From: Mantis religiosa
Taxonomy: Eukaryota; Arthropoda; Insecta; Mantodea; Mantidae
Direction of reading: 5' to 3'
Assembly: GCA_030765055.1 (NCBI GenBank)
Contig: CM060953.1
Span: 17,583,518 to 17,647,517, forward strand
DNA: 64,000 nt
Positions within the stretch are counted from its first letter, which is position 1. The number at the start of each line of letters is the position of its first letter. The translations under genes were made by a program, and so were the position numbers. The notes beneath the pieces are model-generated. The model was not told where the DNA came from. It was given only the letters and a program-made list of their open reading frames with translations, and did not search any database. This document shows positions 1-9,868 of the stretch, piece by piece.

Positions 1-320
1 ATGTAAAGAGTTGCATTTACTTTTACTTTATGTAAATTCGTTCATCCTTTAAGCCATCTCCAATTTAGATGTAGAGCATTTTAAGGTATTAAGCAGGATT
101 TAGCCTTTGTTAGGAATAATTGCAATTAATTGTAAAACAAGGTCAAATTACTACATAAAATATACACATTCATACAAAAATTAACAGCTTGAACGAAACA
201 CAGCAAACTATCAAACAAACAATGAAAAACTAAACTATTGAGAGAAGTGGAGACTCCAAGCCTTGATGTTTAACTTGAAGGCTAACGTTATAACTATTTC
301 GCCAGAGGGAGTGCTCCGGC
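1..320. repeat. AT-rich block shared with 43,936-44,255
   Basis: The first ~320 bases align colinearly, with many substitutions, to 43,936-44,255; both begin with atgtaaagagttgcatttac. No coding signal is visible. The second copy lies just 3' of a Penelope-like fragment, so the block may be flanking or 3' sequence of that element (inference). Bases 321-508 hold nothing I recognise. Confidence 0.6.
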
Positions 321-508
321 AAGTCTCTTAATTTTAGTGTGTTAAGAACTCAACAGTAATTATCACTTATAGTGTCGCACTGGTACTTTAGAACCTTTCA
401 GCCGTAACTTCCACATATGAACCGACACACGCATTACTTCTATAAGATATCTCTACTTGCTCTGAAAATATTTCCTGTATTTAGCTCCCTGTATACTTAC
501 ATTAATGA

Positions 509-1035
509 CCTTGGGATTGGTTAAGTGATTTAGCCTTCCTCATCGACATTTCTCAACTTTTCAATAATCTTTTTCGTCATCTTCATAGAAAGTTCCACAA
601 GATAGTTCCTATGTATGACATGGTTAGATCATTCGTAAACATAACAGAAGTATTGAAATCCAATCTGATGAAAAAAGTGTTTAATGAATTTACATGTCTA
701 AGATCTCTTCCCAATATTACTGTAACAAATCTTAATAAACATACTGGTTTGTTAGATAAAGTAAATAACGAACTTAAATTAAGGAAATCCACTGATTTTA
801 AATCCATGGAAAATGATTTTGCTCTGTCTGCTACTCCTCTTGCAATAGGTTTACATACGCTTAAACCAGAATTGAAGCAGAAAGTCGCTGATTTACAATG
901 TCATACGTATATTCAATTGCAGTGTAAAGCTTGGACTGATTTGGATATATTTAAACATCTGAAAGCAGATACATATCCATCTCTTATATCGTAGCAGCTA
1001 TGTTTGGATCAACATATTGTCACTCTGTGGGTTCG
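509..1035 (+). pseudogene. hAT-superfamily transposase, C-terminal fragment
   Basis: An open frame from 509 to 991 reads DLAFLIDISQLFNNL near 527-571, then ELKQKVADLQCHTY, then DTYPSL just before a TAG at 992-994. The next frame continues with AAMFGSTYC at 994-1020. This order is the C-terminal half of ZBED5/SCAND3/GTF2IRD2-like hAT transposases, ending in their dimerisation motif (family knowledge). The N-terminal zinc finger and catalytic region are absent. One frameshift near 991 and a stop at 1033-1035 make it non-functional. The FGSTYC end and its 3' flank recur at 52,382, but the coding part is missing there. Confidence 0.72.
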
Positions 1036-2314
1036 TAGAATCGAAATTCCAAGTTCTTTATTTCTGTAGAAATACGCTCTGTTCTATTCTTACAGTAGTC
1101 TCATTACGTCACATACACAATCACAATCTACCAAGGTCGATGACCACAACAACAACGTTCTGATTACATCTGTTTACTACATCTGCTCTCGTTACAACAC
1201 TCTACAACTGTTTACTCCTACTGCTCTGTTTACGACTGTCTTTCGCGAGTCGCCGCTTACTTAAATACCTCATTGATAATTCGAGACTGTTCTGTAACAA
1301 TCACTAGATATTTCTGGAACAAACAACAAATGGAATGTTCTATAAAACAATCAAGACGTCACCAGAATGTTTCAATTACCTCACCTATCTGTGTCAGTAA
1401 GTCTTTTATCTCACGCTATCTTTATCAGTTTTTGTAGGCTCTTTATTTCCACACTGTCTGCCTATCAGTTCCTTTGTGTAAACAAGCCACGCGAACCTTT
1501 TATCGCGTGCACCGCCAGTAGTAAAAAGGGATTCGGTTCAATATGTATGCCAACAATTTTTCTCCAAAATAAAACTTATAAAATCGAAGCAATAAATGCG
1601 TTTAATAAATGATAATTTACACGCAGTACCGAGAGTGTCTATTTGTAATACAGCACTAGATTTTCATGGCAGATTACAAATAGAAGTGAAGTAAAATATG
1701 TTGAACAAATATTTAGGCGTACCAAAGATATCGTAGACCAAAACAGATGGATTCAAGTATGTGTACTATTACTTATTTTACTAGTAGCCAGTTCACCACT
1801 GACTCTAAACGAAGATACATGTCTTCACCTGTTCGACATAACGTCATGTGCACTGCGGGTTGCATACTGAGACGTCATACTTCTACCTCATGCAGTACAT
1901 GCTTGCCGATGTCCAGTTTGGTATTTCACCGACAGACAGACGCACACCACGTGAAAATTATAATTACATACCAGGTACGTTATAAACACACGCTCTTTTA
2001 GTTCTTAATTAACCGCCAGGAGAGCAACATTAAATATCAAAGTTGTTGTCAGATAATGTTCCAACTGCGTTTTGCTGTCCACAGATGGCTCCACCTGTAA
2101 TATCCTAATGCGGTGAATAAAATTTTAATTATTTACAAATTTTTCATGTGTACTATATTTATACTCTTTGCATATACCTTAACTTTCCTTGCTTTTAACT
2201 GTGTGAAAGCAAACAGTAATTAGAATGTATTTTGATACAGATTTGACTAAAAAAGTCATTCTGTATCAGAATGGAAGTCATCTGAATTAAATATATAAGG
2301 CACAATTTTTGGAA
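1003..2314. repeat. Duplicated block, paralogue of 52,382-53,715
   Basis: Starts inside the hAT remnant and runs colinearly with 52,382-53,715 up to the base where LINE A1 (here) or LINE C (there) is inserted. The part from 1,610 also matches 44,320-44,640. It contains an alpha core. Short open frames such as 1,367-1,612 and 1,747-2,001 have no recognisable domain and are probably chance. Confidence 0.75.
2001..2300 (+). repeat. Alpha core, copy 1
   Basis: Begins at gttcttaattaaccgccagg, carries the box agatggctccacctgtaata at about 2,083, and ends at the ctgaattaaatatataa motif. LINE A1 is inserted 15 bp past its 3' end. Confidence 0.8.
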
Positions 2315-2324
2315 CTGCATTCTG

Positions 2325-3388
2325 CCATTCCTGACCACCAATTTGGTTTTCGTCCTGGGCACTCGACAGTTCAGCAGTTGCTGCGTGTGGTGGAGACCGC
2401 TGCCCTGGGCTTCCAAGAAGGCGCCTTCACGGCCGCAGTTTCGTTGGATGTCGAGAAGGCCTTCTCTACGACATGGCATGCCGGACTCCTACACAAAATG
2501 ATCCATCTGGGGCTCCCAACACAAGTGATCAACATTCTACACAGCGTCTTGCGACATCGCACATTTAAAGTCTCAGTCGCGGGGAAAACATCAACACTAA
2601 GGCCAGTGAGAGGCGGAGTCCCCGAAGGCTCTGTGCTATCCCCCACCCTCTTCAACGTCTTTACGGCAGATTTCCCCACAGAACCACGAGTAGAAATGGC
2701 ACAATACGCTGACGACGTGTTTCTGTTCTGCAAGGACAAACACATTCTCAGAGCCTTCAACCCCATCCAAAGACATCTCCGCCTAACACAACAGTGGTGT
2801 CGGCGTTGGCGGATGTCCGTAAATCCGGACAAAAGCCACGCCATACTTTTTACAAAGCGCCACACCCCCGCAGACTGCCCCAACTTCAGCTACCGAGGTC
2901 GAAGGATAGAGTGGACTAACTCTGTCCAGTACCTTGGAGTCAACTTGGATAGAGGTTTAACTTTTCGCCGACACATCAGGGACCTTTCGGCAAAGGTACA
3001 GGGAGCTGTACCCAATGCTGGGGTCTACCTCAATGCCAGTCCGCAGAAGTTGTACCTCTTCCGAGCGCTGGTAATCCCGGTGATGCTATATGCCTGCGAG
3101 ATCTGGGGCATGGCAGCAGACAGCTGTTTAGCATGGCTTCAACGTGCACAGAATAAAGGACTGCGGTCTATTTATTCTGTGGGACGTTATTTCCCTACCA
3201 GGTTGCTCCACGAAGCATCGGGTCTTCCATACGTGGAGGATGAAATTAGGCGCCGGGCTTCAAAATTATACGCAATTTTACCATCTCACAGAAGCGCCTT
3301 TGTCAGATCACTGGGAAATTATGACCCCACTAGACGTCGATCTAGACTGCATCGAGTCCCCCGTATGGCATGCGGGCACCCTAGATAA
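2325..3388 (+). pseudogene. LINE A1: 5'-truncated reverse transcriptase ORF2
   Basis: C-terminal part of a Jockey-group ORF2. The fragment enters within the RT domain (HQFGFRPGHST), followed by VSLDVEKAFSTTWHAGL, GGVPEGSVLSPTLF, the catalytic YADD in AQYADDVFLF, and SVNPDKSHAILFT and VQYLGVNLDRGLTF. It ends with the Jockey-like tail YACEIWGMA...RMACGHPR. Endonuclease and N-terminal RT are missing through 5' truncation. Compared with LINE A2, about 12 nt are missing near 3,003-3,055 and the local reading is altered (VPNAGVYLNASPQ), yet the frame recovers. Perfect 10-bp TSDs (ctgcattctg) at 2,315-2,324 and 3,699-3,708 show target-primed insertion. It cannot move by itself. Confidence 0.9.
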
Positions 3389-3698
3389 CACAGGAGCTGA
3401 ACCTATCAGCAGCTAAAGCTGAGCTCCTCATAATTCTTCCAAGCTGTTTGGCATCTAAATTTCTCCCCAACTAAATTACAAAATATTTAAAATTATTAAA
3501 ATGGGTGCTAAGTACTGCATCCTCTCTTTCGACCCGAAGGTACCTTGGTAACCTCAAAATTAACTTCCAATCAAAAACCTACATCACCTTCATCCTACAT
3601 CTTTCATTAATAATCCTACCTGCGGTAAAACCCTTAATGGGTGGGCACGCAGCAAAAACCTTCTGGCTGTATACAGCCAGCCAGCACGAGCGAGCGAG
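3389..3698 (+). repeat. LINE A1 3'UTR with terminal palindrome and short tandem tail
   Basis: Shares about 300 bp of 3'UTR with LINE A2, including gcagcaaaaaccttctggct. A perfect 18-bp palindrome CTGGCTGTATACAGCCAG lies at 3,663-3,680, followed by a (CGAG)n tail of about three units that abuts the TSD. The frame 3,505-3,759 lies within and beyond this and is not a gene. Confidence 0.8.
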
Positions 3699-4105
3699 CT
3701 GCATTCTGTTATCTTACGGCAATTATAAGCGTTTTTTGTGTACAATTATACTACTCTGAAATTTGCAACACAGAGCGATCTCAGCATGAACAGTGATAGG
3801 ATTTGGAATGAATCCATGCTCTAGTTGCCCGTAGGTGCTATGGGCCCCGCCATGGTTCTTGAACACTGAAATATTTAAATGACAGCTTTGATGCGAGCCT
3901 CTCAACTGTTTTCCCTGTGCTTCAATAGCAGTGATATCTCACTGTGATAATTTCACTCCCTCAAGAGTAACTGGATTGCTTATTTCATGTGTCGCTATAT
4001 AGGGAAGAAGGACAGCCATTCTCCAACAAATTAAATACTATTGTTCCAGAAAGGATTATCACATACACACAACTTAACACTGAGTTAAACAATTTTTCCT
4101 TTGAT

Positions 4106-4700
4106 CTATTTTATTTCTCGTACGTTTGACATATCTTCTTCTGTTGAATCATTGTTATCCTCATCACTATTTCCATTCCACTGTCTTCAATTATAATTCT
4201 TTCAAATTTTCTTTCTGGTGCATTTTGTTCCTTATACTTCTGTTTTATTTTATCCATTAGATGTCATACATTTTCCCATTCCATTTCTCCAATTTTATCA
4301 AATAATTGGTGGCGTCCTTCATTTTAAAGGTTACATTTCTGAAAGCAACACATTCTTTGGCATATGTCCATATTAAGTCATTCAGATCCGGATGTTACCG
4401 AGGAAGCCTTAAGTTTGCATGCTTATACTTCTGACAATATTCGATTAGTCAAATGGTGATTCTGAGTCGGGTTATTGGCTGGAATTGATTCATACAATTT
4501 TGTTTTGGTGCTACTTTCATCACTTGGGATATTGTAGGTTTCTAACCAAGAAAGCATGCCTCTTCTTAAAGAACGTGACGTTGGAGCTTTATCTACTTTT
4601 GTATATTGGCAAGAGGTATTATCTATTGTTAGCAACGAGCTAAGGGGTGAATAAAAATTGACATTATGATTAACCATTTAACATAATTTGAGTATTCATT
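4106..4700 (-). pseudogene. Tc1/mariner-like transposase remnant T1
   Basis: On the minus strand I read LLTIDNTSCQYTKVDKAPTS (the iDNAsYHn motif with the second catalytic Asp), a helical stretch ending in TNRILSE, then in another frame LRLPR-stop-HPDLN (the third-acid motif LPPYHPDLNPIE), RNVTFKMKD, and in a third frame EMEWENV...MDKIKQKY. The acidic C-terminus is DNNDSTEEDMSNV before a stop at 4,106-4,108. This is the C-terminal half of IS630/Tc1/mariner DDE_3-type transposases. At least three frame changes and internal stops make it dead. The N-terminal DNA-binding region is not recognisable. It lies between an alpha and a beta core. Confidence 0.8.
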
Positions 4701-4914
4701 TGTTTATAAACACTTAATAGGCGTATGACTGGCATAGCATATTACAGACAACTCTACTCCGTAAAGGGTGGGGGAAGTTCACTGAATATAGGAGTTGGAA
4801 AGAGACAAAAAGGAAAGAAGTTTGGATCTGGGCTCGCTGCAGATTAAAGTCAGTGTTCTGGACCCATTGCGAGACTTATATTTTAAACTACTATTTCATA
4901 GGACACGCAATTTT

Positions 4915-5220
4915 AATTGTTAATTAATGTCATCAGAGGAAATTTGGTTGACAAGTAAACCGATATATAATTCTGTTCCTACCGCGTGTTGCTGTCCATA
5001 GGTGGCTCCACCTGTAATATCTTGCCGCAGTGAGGAAAACTGGCAATTATTTACAAAATTTTAAAACGAACTATAGGTATTTGCAATGCAGCATATACCT
5101 TAGGTGTATTTGATTTCTTCTAAATGAAAATAAACAGTAACTAGATGCATTTTGAGGGAAATTTTAGAGAAGAAGTAATTCTGTGTGAGAATGGAAGTCT
5201 TCTAATTTAAGTATATAATC
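4915..5220 (+). repeat. Beta core, copy 2
   Basis: Beta type: gttaattaatgtcatcagagg in place of the alpha start, box aggtggctccacctgtaata at about 5,000, ending in gtatataatc. It flanks transposase remnant T1 on its right. Confidence 0.75.
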
Positions 5221-5584
5221 TACAATTTTCGCAGTTTTCCGCAATGAGATGATTCTAATTAACTGAGAGATTTACAAAGGCTCGTTTGCTATATAATTGT
5301 GGCAGTAGTTCCTGTGTTAGCACTTTACAACATTGTGTGATAGCAGAATGAGTATTAATCGGGCTCGAAATTAAATTACCAAAAATCGCGCTCTAGTTCC
5401 CCGTAGCTGCTTCAGATGCATTCCTTTTACTTTACTCAAACGATCGTGTGAACTTATATCGCTATCACTTTGCCATTCAACATCTCTTGTATATTTTGAC
5501 TGTACCTGACGGTTTCAAATTACTTTCACCCGCTTTCTTATAACAAACATAATTATTATCTGTAGCAATATAAAAGGATTACTT

Positions 5585-5770
5585 AGCCATTCAACATCCT
5601 GTAGAACTACGGTAACCATGGAAACAAAGCAGGTAAGAAAATCATGAGATGTTTCAGTAATTCCTACAGTGAAAGTCAATATGAATTGTTTAGCCTCAAC
5701 ATTAGGACGAATCAATTTGACACGTTGCGAGAATGATACAATAAACGTATACAATGAATGTATATATGTT
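5585..5770 (-). repeat. Monomer segment inverted relative to other copies
   Basis: This segment (and 61,045-61,205) is the reverse complement of sequence found in direct orientation near 11,585-11,720 and 42,600-42,730. Reverse-complemented it carries aggaattactgaaac, matching aggaattactgaaat there. The minus-strand frame at 5,515-5,754 is probably a by-product. Confidence 0.55.
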
Positions 5771-5798
5771 TAAATCTAAACTGTAAGATTATTTCCAA

Positions 5799-5945
5799 TC
5801 GAGCGGGATGGTTGAGGCTGTTTCGTCTGTTGTGCCCATTCGGAAGGTCCAGGTTTGATTCATGTGGCCGATCTACCTGAACCATAGGCTTTTTCGGGAG
5901 TTTCCTGAAGTCTCCAGGTGAATCCTGAGTAGGTTAATTACATTA
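5799..5945 (+). repeat. SINE S3 copy 1 (tRNA-like head)
   Basis: The head gagcgggatggttgaggctg resembles a tRNA A box and ccaggtttgattcatg a B box (GGTTCGANTCC-like), about 35 bp apart. It is followed by a body that recurs only at 61,242-61,388. It lacks an acceptor stem pairing, so it is a SINE-like element and not a tRNA gene. No TSD could be defined. Confidence 0.5.
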
Positions 5946-5951
5946 CCTTGA

Positions 5952-6270
5952 TTGGTGTGTCCCTCCGTTTCTCATCTTGTGGTCTGTTTTAGGTTAGAAG
6001 TGTTGGTGGGTGTCTTGGCGTTGTATGGCAGGATGATATCTCCTGGTGAACACTTCCTCCTCCAAAAGGATGGTATCCGATCTGGTAGGGAGGCTTCAGG
6101 ACAGCAGAAGAGTGAGTTTCCGGTTGAAATGGCCGTCAGGGAGCTTTCAACTAGCAAAGTGGAGGAACCCTGCCATCTGTGCTGTCCAGGCTCTTTGGAT
6201 CGGCCACCCTCTGCGTCCTCTCTCCTCATCCTTCCTCCCGGGGTGCCCCACTTGGGAGCGTAGATACAAT
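5952..6270. other. Unassigned GC-richer segment, repeated at 61,395-61,712
   Basis: About 320 bp, richer in GC than its surroundings. Both strands and more than one frame stay open for 80-107 codons (for example + 5,952-6,263 and - 5,972-6,295), as expected of a GC-richer block and not by itself evidence for a gene. The paralogue keeps the same frames with several replacements. No domain is recognised. It may belong to a mobile element. Confidence 0.4.
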
Positions 6271-6558
6271 AGTCACAGAACCGAATGAAATACAACGCTA
6301 TGTGTTAATATTTGATTTCCATCTTCCAGATCTTCCAGTTATTGATGAGTGATGCGCAAAAACGAGAAAATCAGTGCTACTGCCACAAAATTCTAGATGT
6401 GCCTTTCATTTGTCACGAAATGAATGCTGTACATATATAACGTTTAAGTTAAAATCTTTGGAGTCGTTCATGAGAATGTCAAATATTTTGAAGAATTCCT
6501 ACATATAAGGACTATGATACAATGAAGCACAAAATTAATATAATTTTTAGTCGAACTA

Positions 6559-7085
6559 TTTGAGTCCAGAGGCTCTACTCCCATTAGCCTTGAACCCGTA
6601 GGAACAAGACCCGGGTATCCTTCAACCAGGGAGTATCCGAGCTGTCCCAAAGGGCGCTCGGCGTCCTCCGAGGTGCTTTCCATAGGGCAAGACCTAGAGA
6701 CTAACAAGCCCCCCCCCCCCATCTGGTCCTATGCACTCAAGACGGGATGGAATTGATACGCCACTTACGCGCGTCAACACTCAAGGTGAAGACTACCGAA
6801 AAACCTCGGTGGGGCCGCCTGGTGATCTAGCGCACCTTCTACTAGCTGAGCAGGCTAGTACCCGGGAGAATTAATGGCTTCCCTTAACCCCGTCCGAAGA
6901 CGTACCCGATTCCCACGTTTTCGGGAACACACTGCCCCCTCGAGTCCATCCCAATCCGAACAACTCCCGAAGGAGGGGCTCGGCTGTTCGGCCCGAGGTT
7001 CCTCTAGTAACGTCAGAGGTACCACGAGTGCTAAGGGTCCGCAGCGTTTGGCAGCTGAAAGGGACGGATCCCTTCCCCTACGGGA
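6559..7085 (+). mobile_element. GC-rich structured module g1, inserted with 10-bp TSD
   Basis: A 527-bp insert flanked by perfect 10-bp repeats agtcgaacta (6,549-6,558 and 7,086-7,095); the paralogous sites near 62,450 and 33,725 are uninterrupted. It contains a C-run near 6,710, an imperfect ctactagc...gctagt hairpin, the signature ctcgagtccaaccc-like stretch near 6,940 and the palindrome CCTCTAGTAACGTCAGAGG. No terminal inverted repeats and no convincing ORF are seen; the frames at 6,855-7,130 and 6,874-7,158 are opposite-strand GC-rich openings. It may be a non-autonomous retroelement or a truncated LINE UTR. Confidence 0.6.
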
Positions 7086-7173
7086 AGTCGAACTAGTACT
7101 CGATGTTCCATATATTGCTTGTGCATACATAGATCGCGTTTCGTTAGGACCCTCCTAACATCCTTAGCTAATG

Positions 7174-7640
7174 GTATCGGAAGCCGACGATGCCTACGTA
7201 TAGTATCTGGAACTTTTTTAGAATTTTTATCGGGCTATAAAGATTTCAGCTTAATTTTTACTGATGGGTCCAAGAGCTCTAACCATGTTGGATGTGTGTA
7301 TGCCCATGGAGCCGGAGCCTTCACATTCGGTCTCCATGGCAGCACTTACATCTACACCGCAGAAATCTACGCTATTTACCGAGTCATTTCACATGTTCGC
7401 CACCGAAGGTCATTCCCTCATTTTGAGTGATTTCCTTAACGCCCTTCAGAGCCTTCGTGAGCTGTACAACCACCATCCCTTTGTACAGTGTATCGAAGAC
7501 ATCTTCCACATCTTACCCGTCTCTGGCGTTAGCGTGGTGTGTGCATGGCTTCCTGGTCACATTGGCTTGCAGGATAATGAAATGGCGGTTTCGGCGGTTA
7601 AGGTTGCAGCCAATGGCACATAATGTTACACTCCCTTTAA
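7174..7640 (+). pseudogene. RNase H domain remnant of an I-group-like LINE ORF2
   Basis: Reads LIFTDGSKSS (first catalytic Asp), then YTAEIYAIYR (Glu), and after a frameshift near 7,400-7,430 LILSDFLNALQSL (second Asp), then WLPGHIGLQDNEMA. This is the D-E-D order of the RNase H domain that follows RT in I-group LINEs. The element occupies 7,174-8,610, with 13-bp TSDs (tccttagctaatg at 7,161-7,173 and tcctcagctaatg at 8,611-8,623). It is 5'-truncated, lacking endonuclease and RT. The same insertion is present at 62,534. Confidence 0.8.
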
Positions 7641-8048
7641 CCACCGCGGAAAACTTCAGGCTTGTTGCCCGTAGAGCGATGTCCTCGTGCTGACGCGATT
7701 GGTGGTCTGCTCTGCGTGGCAACAAGCTCAGAACCGTGTAGGAGCTTCCGATTACCTTGGAGACCTCCTGTCGATTATCCCGGCGGGAGGAAGTGATTTT
7801 GGCTCGGCAACGTATTGGTCACTGCTAATTTAGTCACAGTTTTTTTATTAAATAGTGCTCCAGAACCAGTTTGGCAGCTGTGCGTTTGTTTTCTGACGGA
7901 CCACCACGTACTTTTAAATTGGTTTAGTCTAGCACATCTCCGAAGGTCTCTGCAGCTGTCAGCCAGCATGGTAGAGATCCTGTTGGACGACGACAAAGCA
8001 GTGGCCAAGGTTTCACATTTCATTTTAAATTCAAATTTTAGAATATAG
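7641..8048 (+). pseudogene. ORF2 C-terminus of the RNase H LINE
   Basis: After the RNase H segment, CFLTDHHVLLNWFSLAHLRR (7,880-7,945) and SMVEILLDDDKAVAKVSHFI (to about 8,030) resemble the C-terminal Cys/His region of I/R1-type ORF2, normally C-x2-C-...-LTxxHxLxxC; several cysteines are lost. Frames change within 7,640-7,815. The + frame at 7,815-8,048 ends with the ORF stop. Confidence 0.6.
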
Positions 8049-8610
8049 GATCCAATAGTTTGGAATTTTAATCTTTTATAGTTTTAAGATTTCTTTTGGT
8101 ATTTGAGATACAACGTTAAGTAAGATCTACCCCGAAGACCGAAGATTCCGGCTTCTGTCACCCGGGAGCGATGAAAAACTCCGGGGGTCTTTACTTGGGG
8201 CGATAGCTGGAGTCTAGGAAGCCCCCCCCCATTATCGACAACAACGTCGAGACGGGTGGAATTGGATACGCCACATAAGCGCCTCATCCCCGCAGGGAAG
8301 AACACCGAATAAGCTCGGAGATGCTGCCTCGTGATCTAGCACACCTTCTATTGGATATACAGGCTAGTTCCCGGGACCTATTAGGCAACCCTCTGCCCTC
8401 TCCGGGCGGCCGATGCCTGGCCGGAGGTACCTGATTTCCGCGGGTAACGGGAACACACTGCCCACTCGAGACCAACCCAATCCGAACGTACGAGTTTTTA
8501 CTTGATATTTAACTGTCGTTTTAGCCCTTTAGTTCGCTTTTAACCCCATTTGCATTTAAGGGCACTGAGGACCATGTAGTTGAGCGCCCTTAAACCCACT
8601 TATCCATCCA
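8049..8610 (+). repeat. 3'UTR of RNase H LINE containing GC-rich module g2
   Basis: Contains the first two thirds of the GC-rich module (C-run near 8,223, cacaccttctattgg, the ctcgagaccaaccc signature near 8,465). It then has a LINE-like end, gagcgcccttaaaccc, and a short (ATCC)n tail abutting the TSD at 8,611. Module g2 therefore appears to be carried by this LINE. Confidence 0.6.
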
Positions 8611-8705
8611 TCCTCAGCTAATGTCGAAAGTGAATTTGAATTTTATGAACTCCTTGGAGGTGATGATGGTGTCTTTGTCGGTGTTTTGATGATCTTTCAA
8701 GTTCA

Positions 8706-8962
8706 GATTCGCTGGCCGGTCCGTGGTTGAGTTGTCAGCCTGGCCAACTCTCACCAAGGCGGCTTGGCTTCGATCCTGTGCGACCACAAAGTGAGATTTG
8801 TGATGGATAACACGGCGTTGGGGAGAGTTTTTTACTCCGGGATCTCGGGTATTTCCAGCCATTTCATTCCATCAGTGCATCATTATTGCATGTAACATCA
8901 GTGCCACCGCATTCGCTGTCGCTTATAGTAAAAGTGGGAGATAAACACTACAGATCTCATTT
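8706..8962 (+). repeat. SINE S2 copy 1 (tRNA-like head)
   Basis: Head ccgtggttgagttgtcagcc (A box-like) and cttggcttcgatcctg (B box-like), a body ending in the shared tail taaaagtgggagataaacac. It is followed by a Penelope fragment, as are the other full copies. Strongly mutated. Confidence 0.6.
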
Positions 8963-9310
8963 CGCGTCCTCTTCAAAGGCGGTGACAAAATTGGACAGAT
9001 TTCCTTCATTCTGTGTGGTTAATGCAGTTGGACCCTGAACAACTTTCAATAAATGGATCTCTAGTTCTATAACGAGATTTTCATTCCATAAATGATAAGC
9101 TACTGCCGATTTGGCTGTTGTTGATGTTTCTAAGATACTGTTTAAGTCTAAAGTTCAACTCCCTTTTTGTTTTGCCAGAGTAAAGGTTGTCACAGTCGTT
9201 GTACTTTATCCGGTACACACCTGAGCTGATGTCTGTGGAGCTTTCCTTTGTATTATGTGATTTCAAAAGATGCTGTACATTGAACTTGCTCTGTGGGGCC
9301 AAGTTAATAT
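8963..9310 (-). pseudogene. Penelope-like GIY-YIG endonuclease fragment P1a
   Basis: On the minus strand LAPQSKFNVQHLLKSH leads into SGVYRIKYNDCDNLYSGKTK, a degenerate GIY...YIG pair, then RELNFRLKQYLRNI. After a frameshift near 9,085 the frame AVAYHLWNENLVIELEIHLL follows, the SAVAxH helix of the domain. This is the C-terminal endonuclease of Penelope-like retroelements, which nicks DNA for insertion; the RT is absent here. YSG replaces YIG, and the frameshift makes it dead. 9,311-9,576 is ordinary monomer sequence. Confidence 0.75.
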
Positions 9311-9576
9311 GCTATTTTGCAAAAGTTATGTAGCCCTGGAATGGTAAACACTAGTCATATATGGAGCACAGAGCACTAATTCGACTTAAAATTATATCAA
9401 TTTTAGACAAATGTTACAAATAAGGGCCTGTTGTCCAAGAGGACAAATGTTATAAAATGTTCACGTAAAGCTCTGTATTTAAATGTCCAGTTTATTATTT
9501 AACTGACACACACGCACACACCATCAAGTCAAATGCTTTATATGTACCATATATGCTATAAAGACACGCTCTTTTA

Positions 9577-9868
9577 GTTCTTAACTAACCGCCAGGTTAA
9601 CAAAACAACTGAAAGATGGTAATGGCCCTACCTAGTCCTGTCGCCCACAGATGGCTCCAGCAGTAATAACCTACCGCGGTGAAGACAATTTGTAATTATT
9701 TACAAAGTTGTAAAATGAACTCCACGTATATTGTTTGTGTATACATTGGGTTTCTTCGCGTATCACTGGATAAAGGTAAACAGTAATTAGAATGTATTTT
9801 GATAAAATTATGACCTACGAAATTATTTTGTATATGAGAATGGATGTTATCTGAATTAAATATATAAA
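9577..9868 (+). repeat. Alpha core, copy 3
   Basis: Begins gttcttaactaaccgccagg. The box is changed to agatggctccagcagtaata at about 9,649. It ends at ctgaattaaatatataa. Confidence 0.75.

Larger units (their letters stand above)
3709..8623. repeat. Large duplicated block, paralogue of 59,135-64,000
   Basis: Colinear with 59,135-64,000 at an offset near 55.4 kb. Both contain transposase remnant T1/T2, a beta core, SINE S3, an unassigned GC-richer stretch, GC-rich modules and the RNase H LINE. Identity is high (mostly single substitutions) from 3,710 to about 6,300 and looser afterwards. The GC-rich insert at 6,559-7,085 is specific to this copy. Confidence 0.8.

Noticed and set aside
2371..2883. 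170-codon minus-strand frame opposite LINE A1 (and similar ones at 24,536-24,967, 29,653-30,102, 40,894-41,343)
   Set aside because: They recur opposite the same RT region in every copy because of the GC-rich coding bias of the plus strand; the plus-strand reading carries all RT motifs.
5952..6295. Overlapping 103- and 107-codon frames on both strands
   Set aside because: Both strands are open together and neither shows a known domain. Kept only as an unassigned GC-richer segment.
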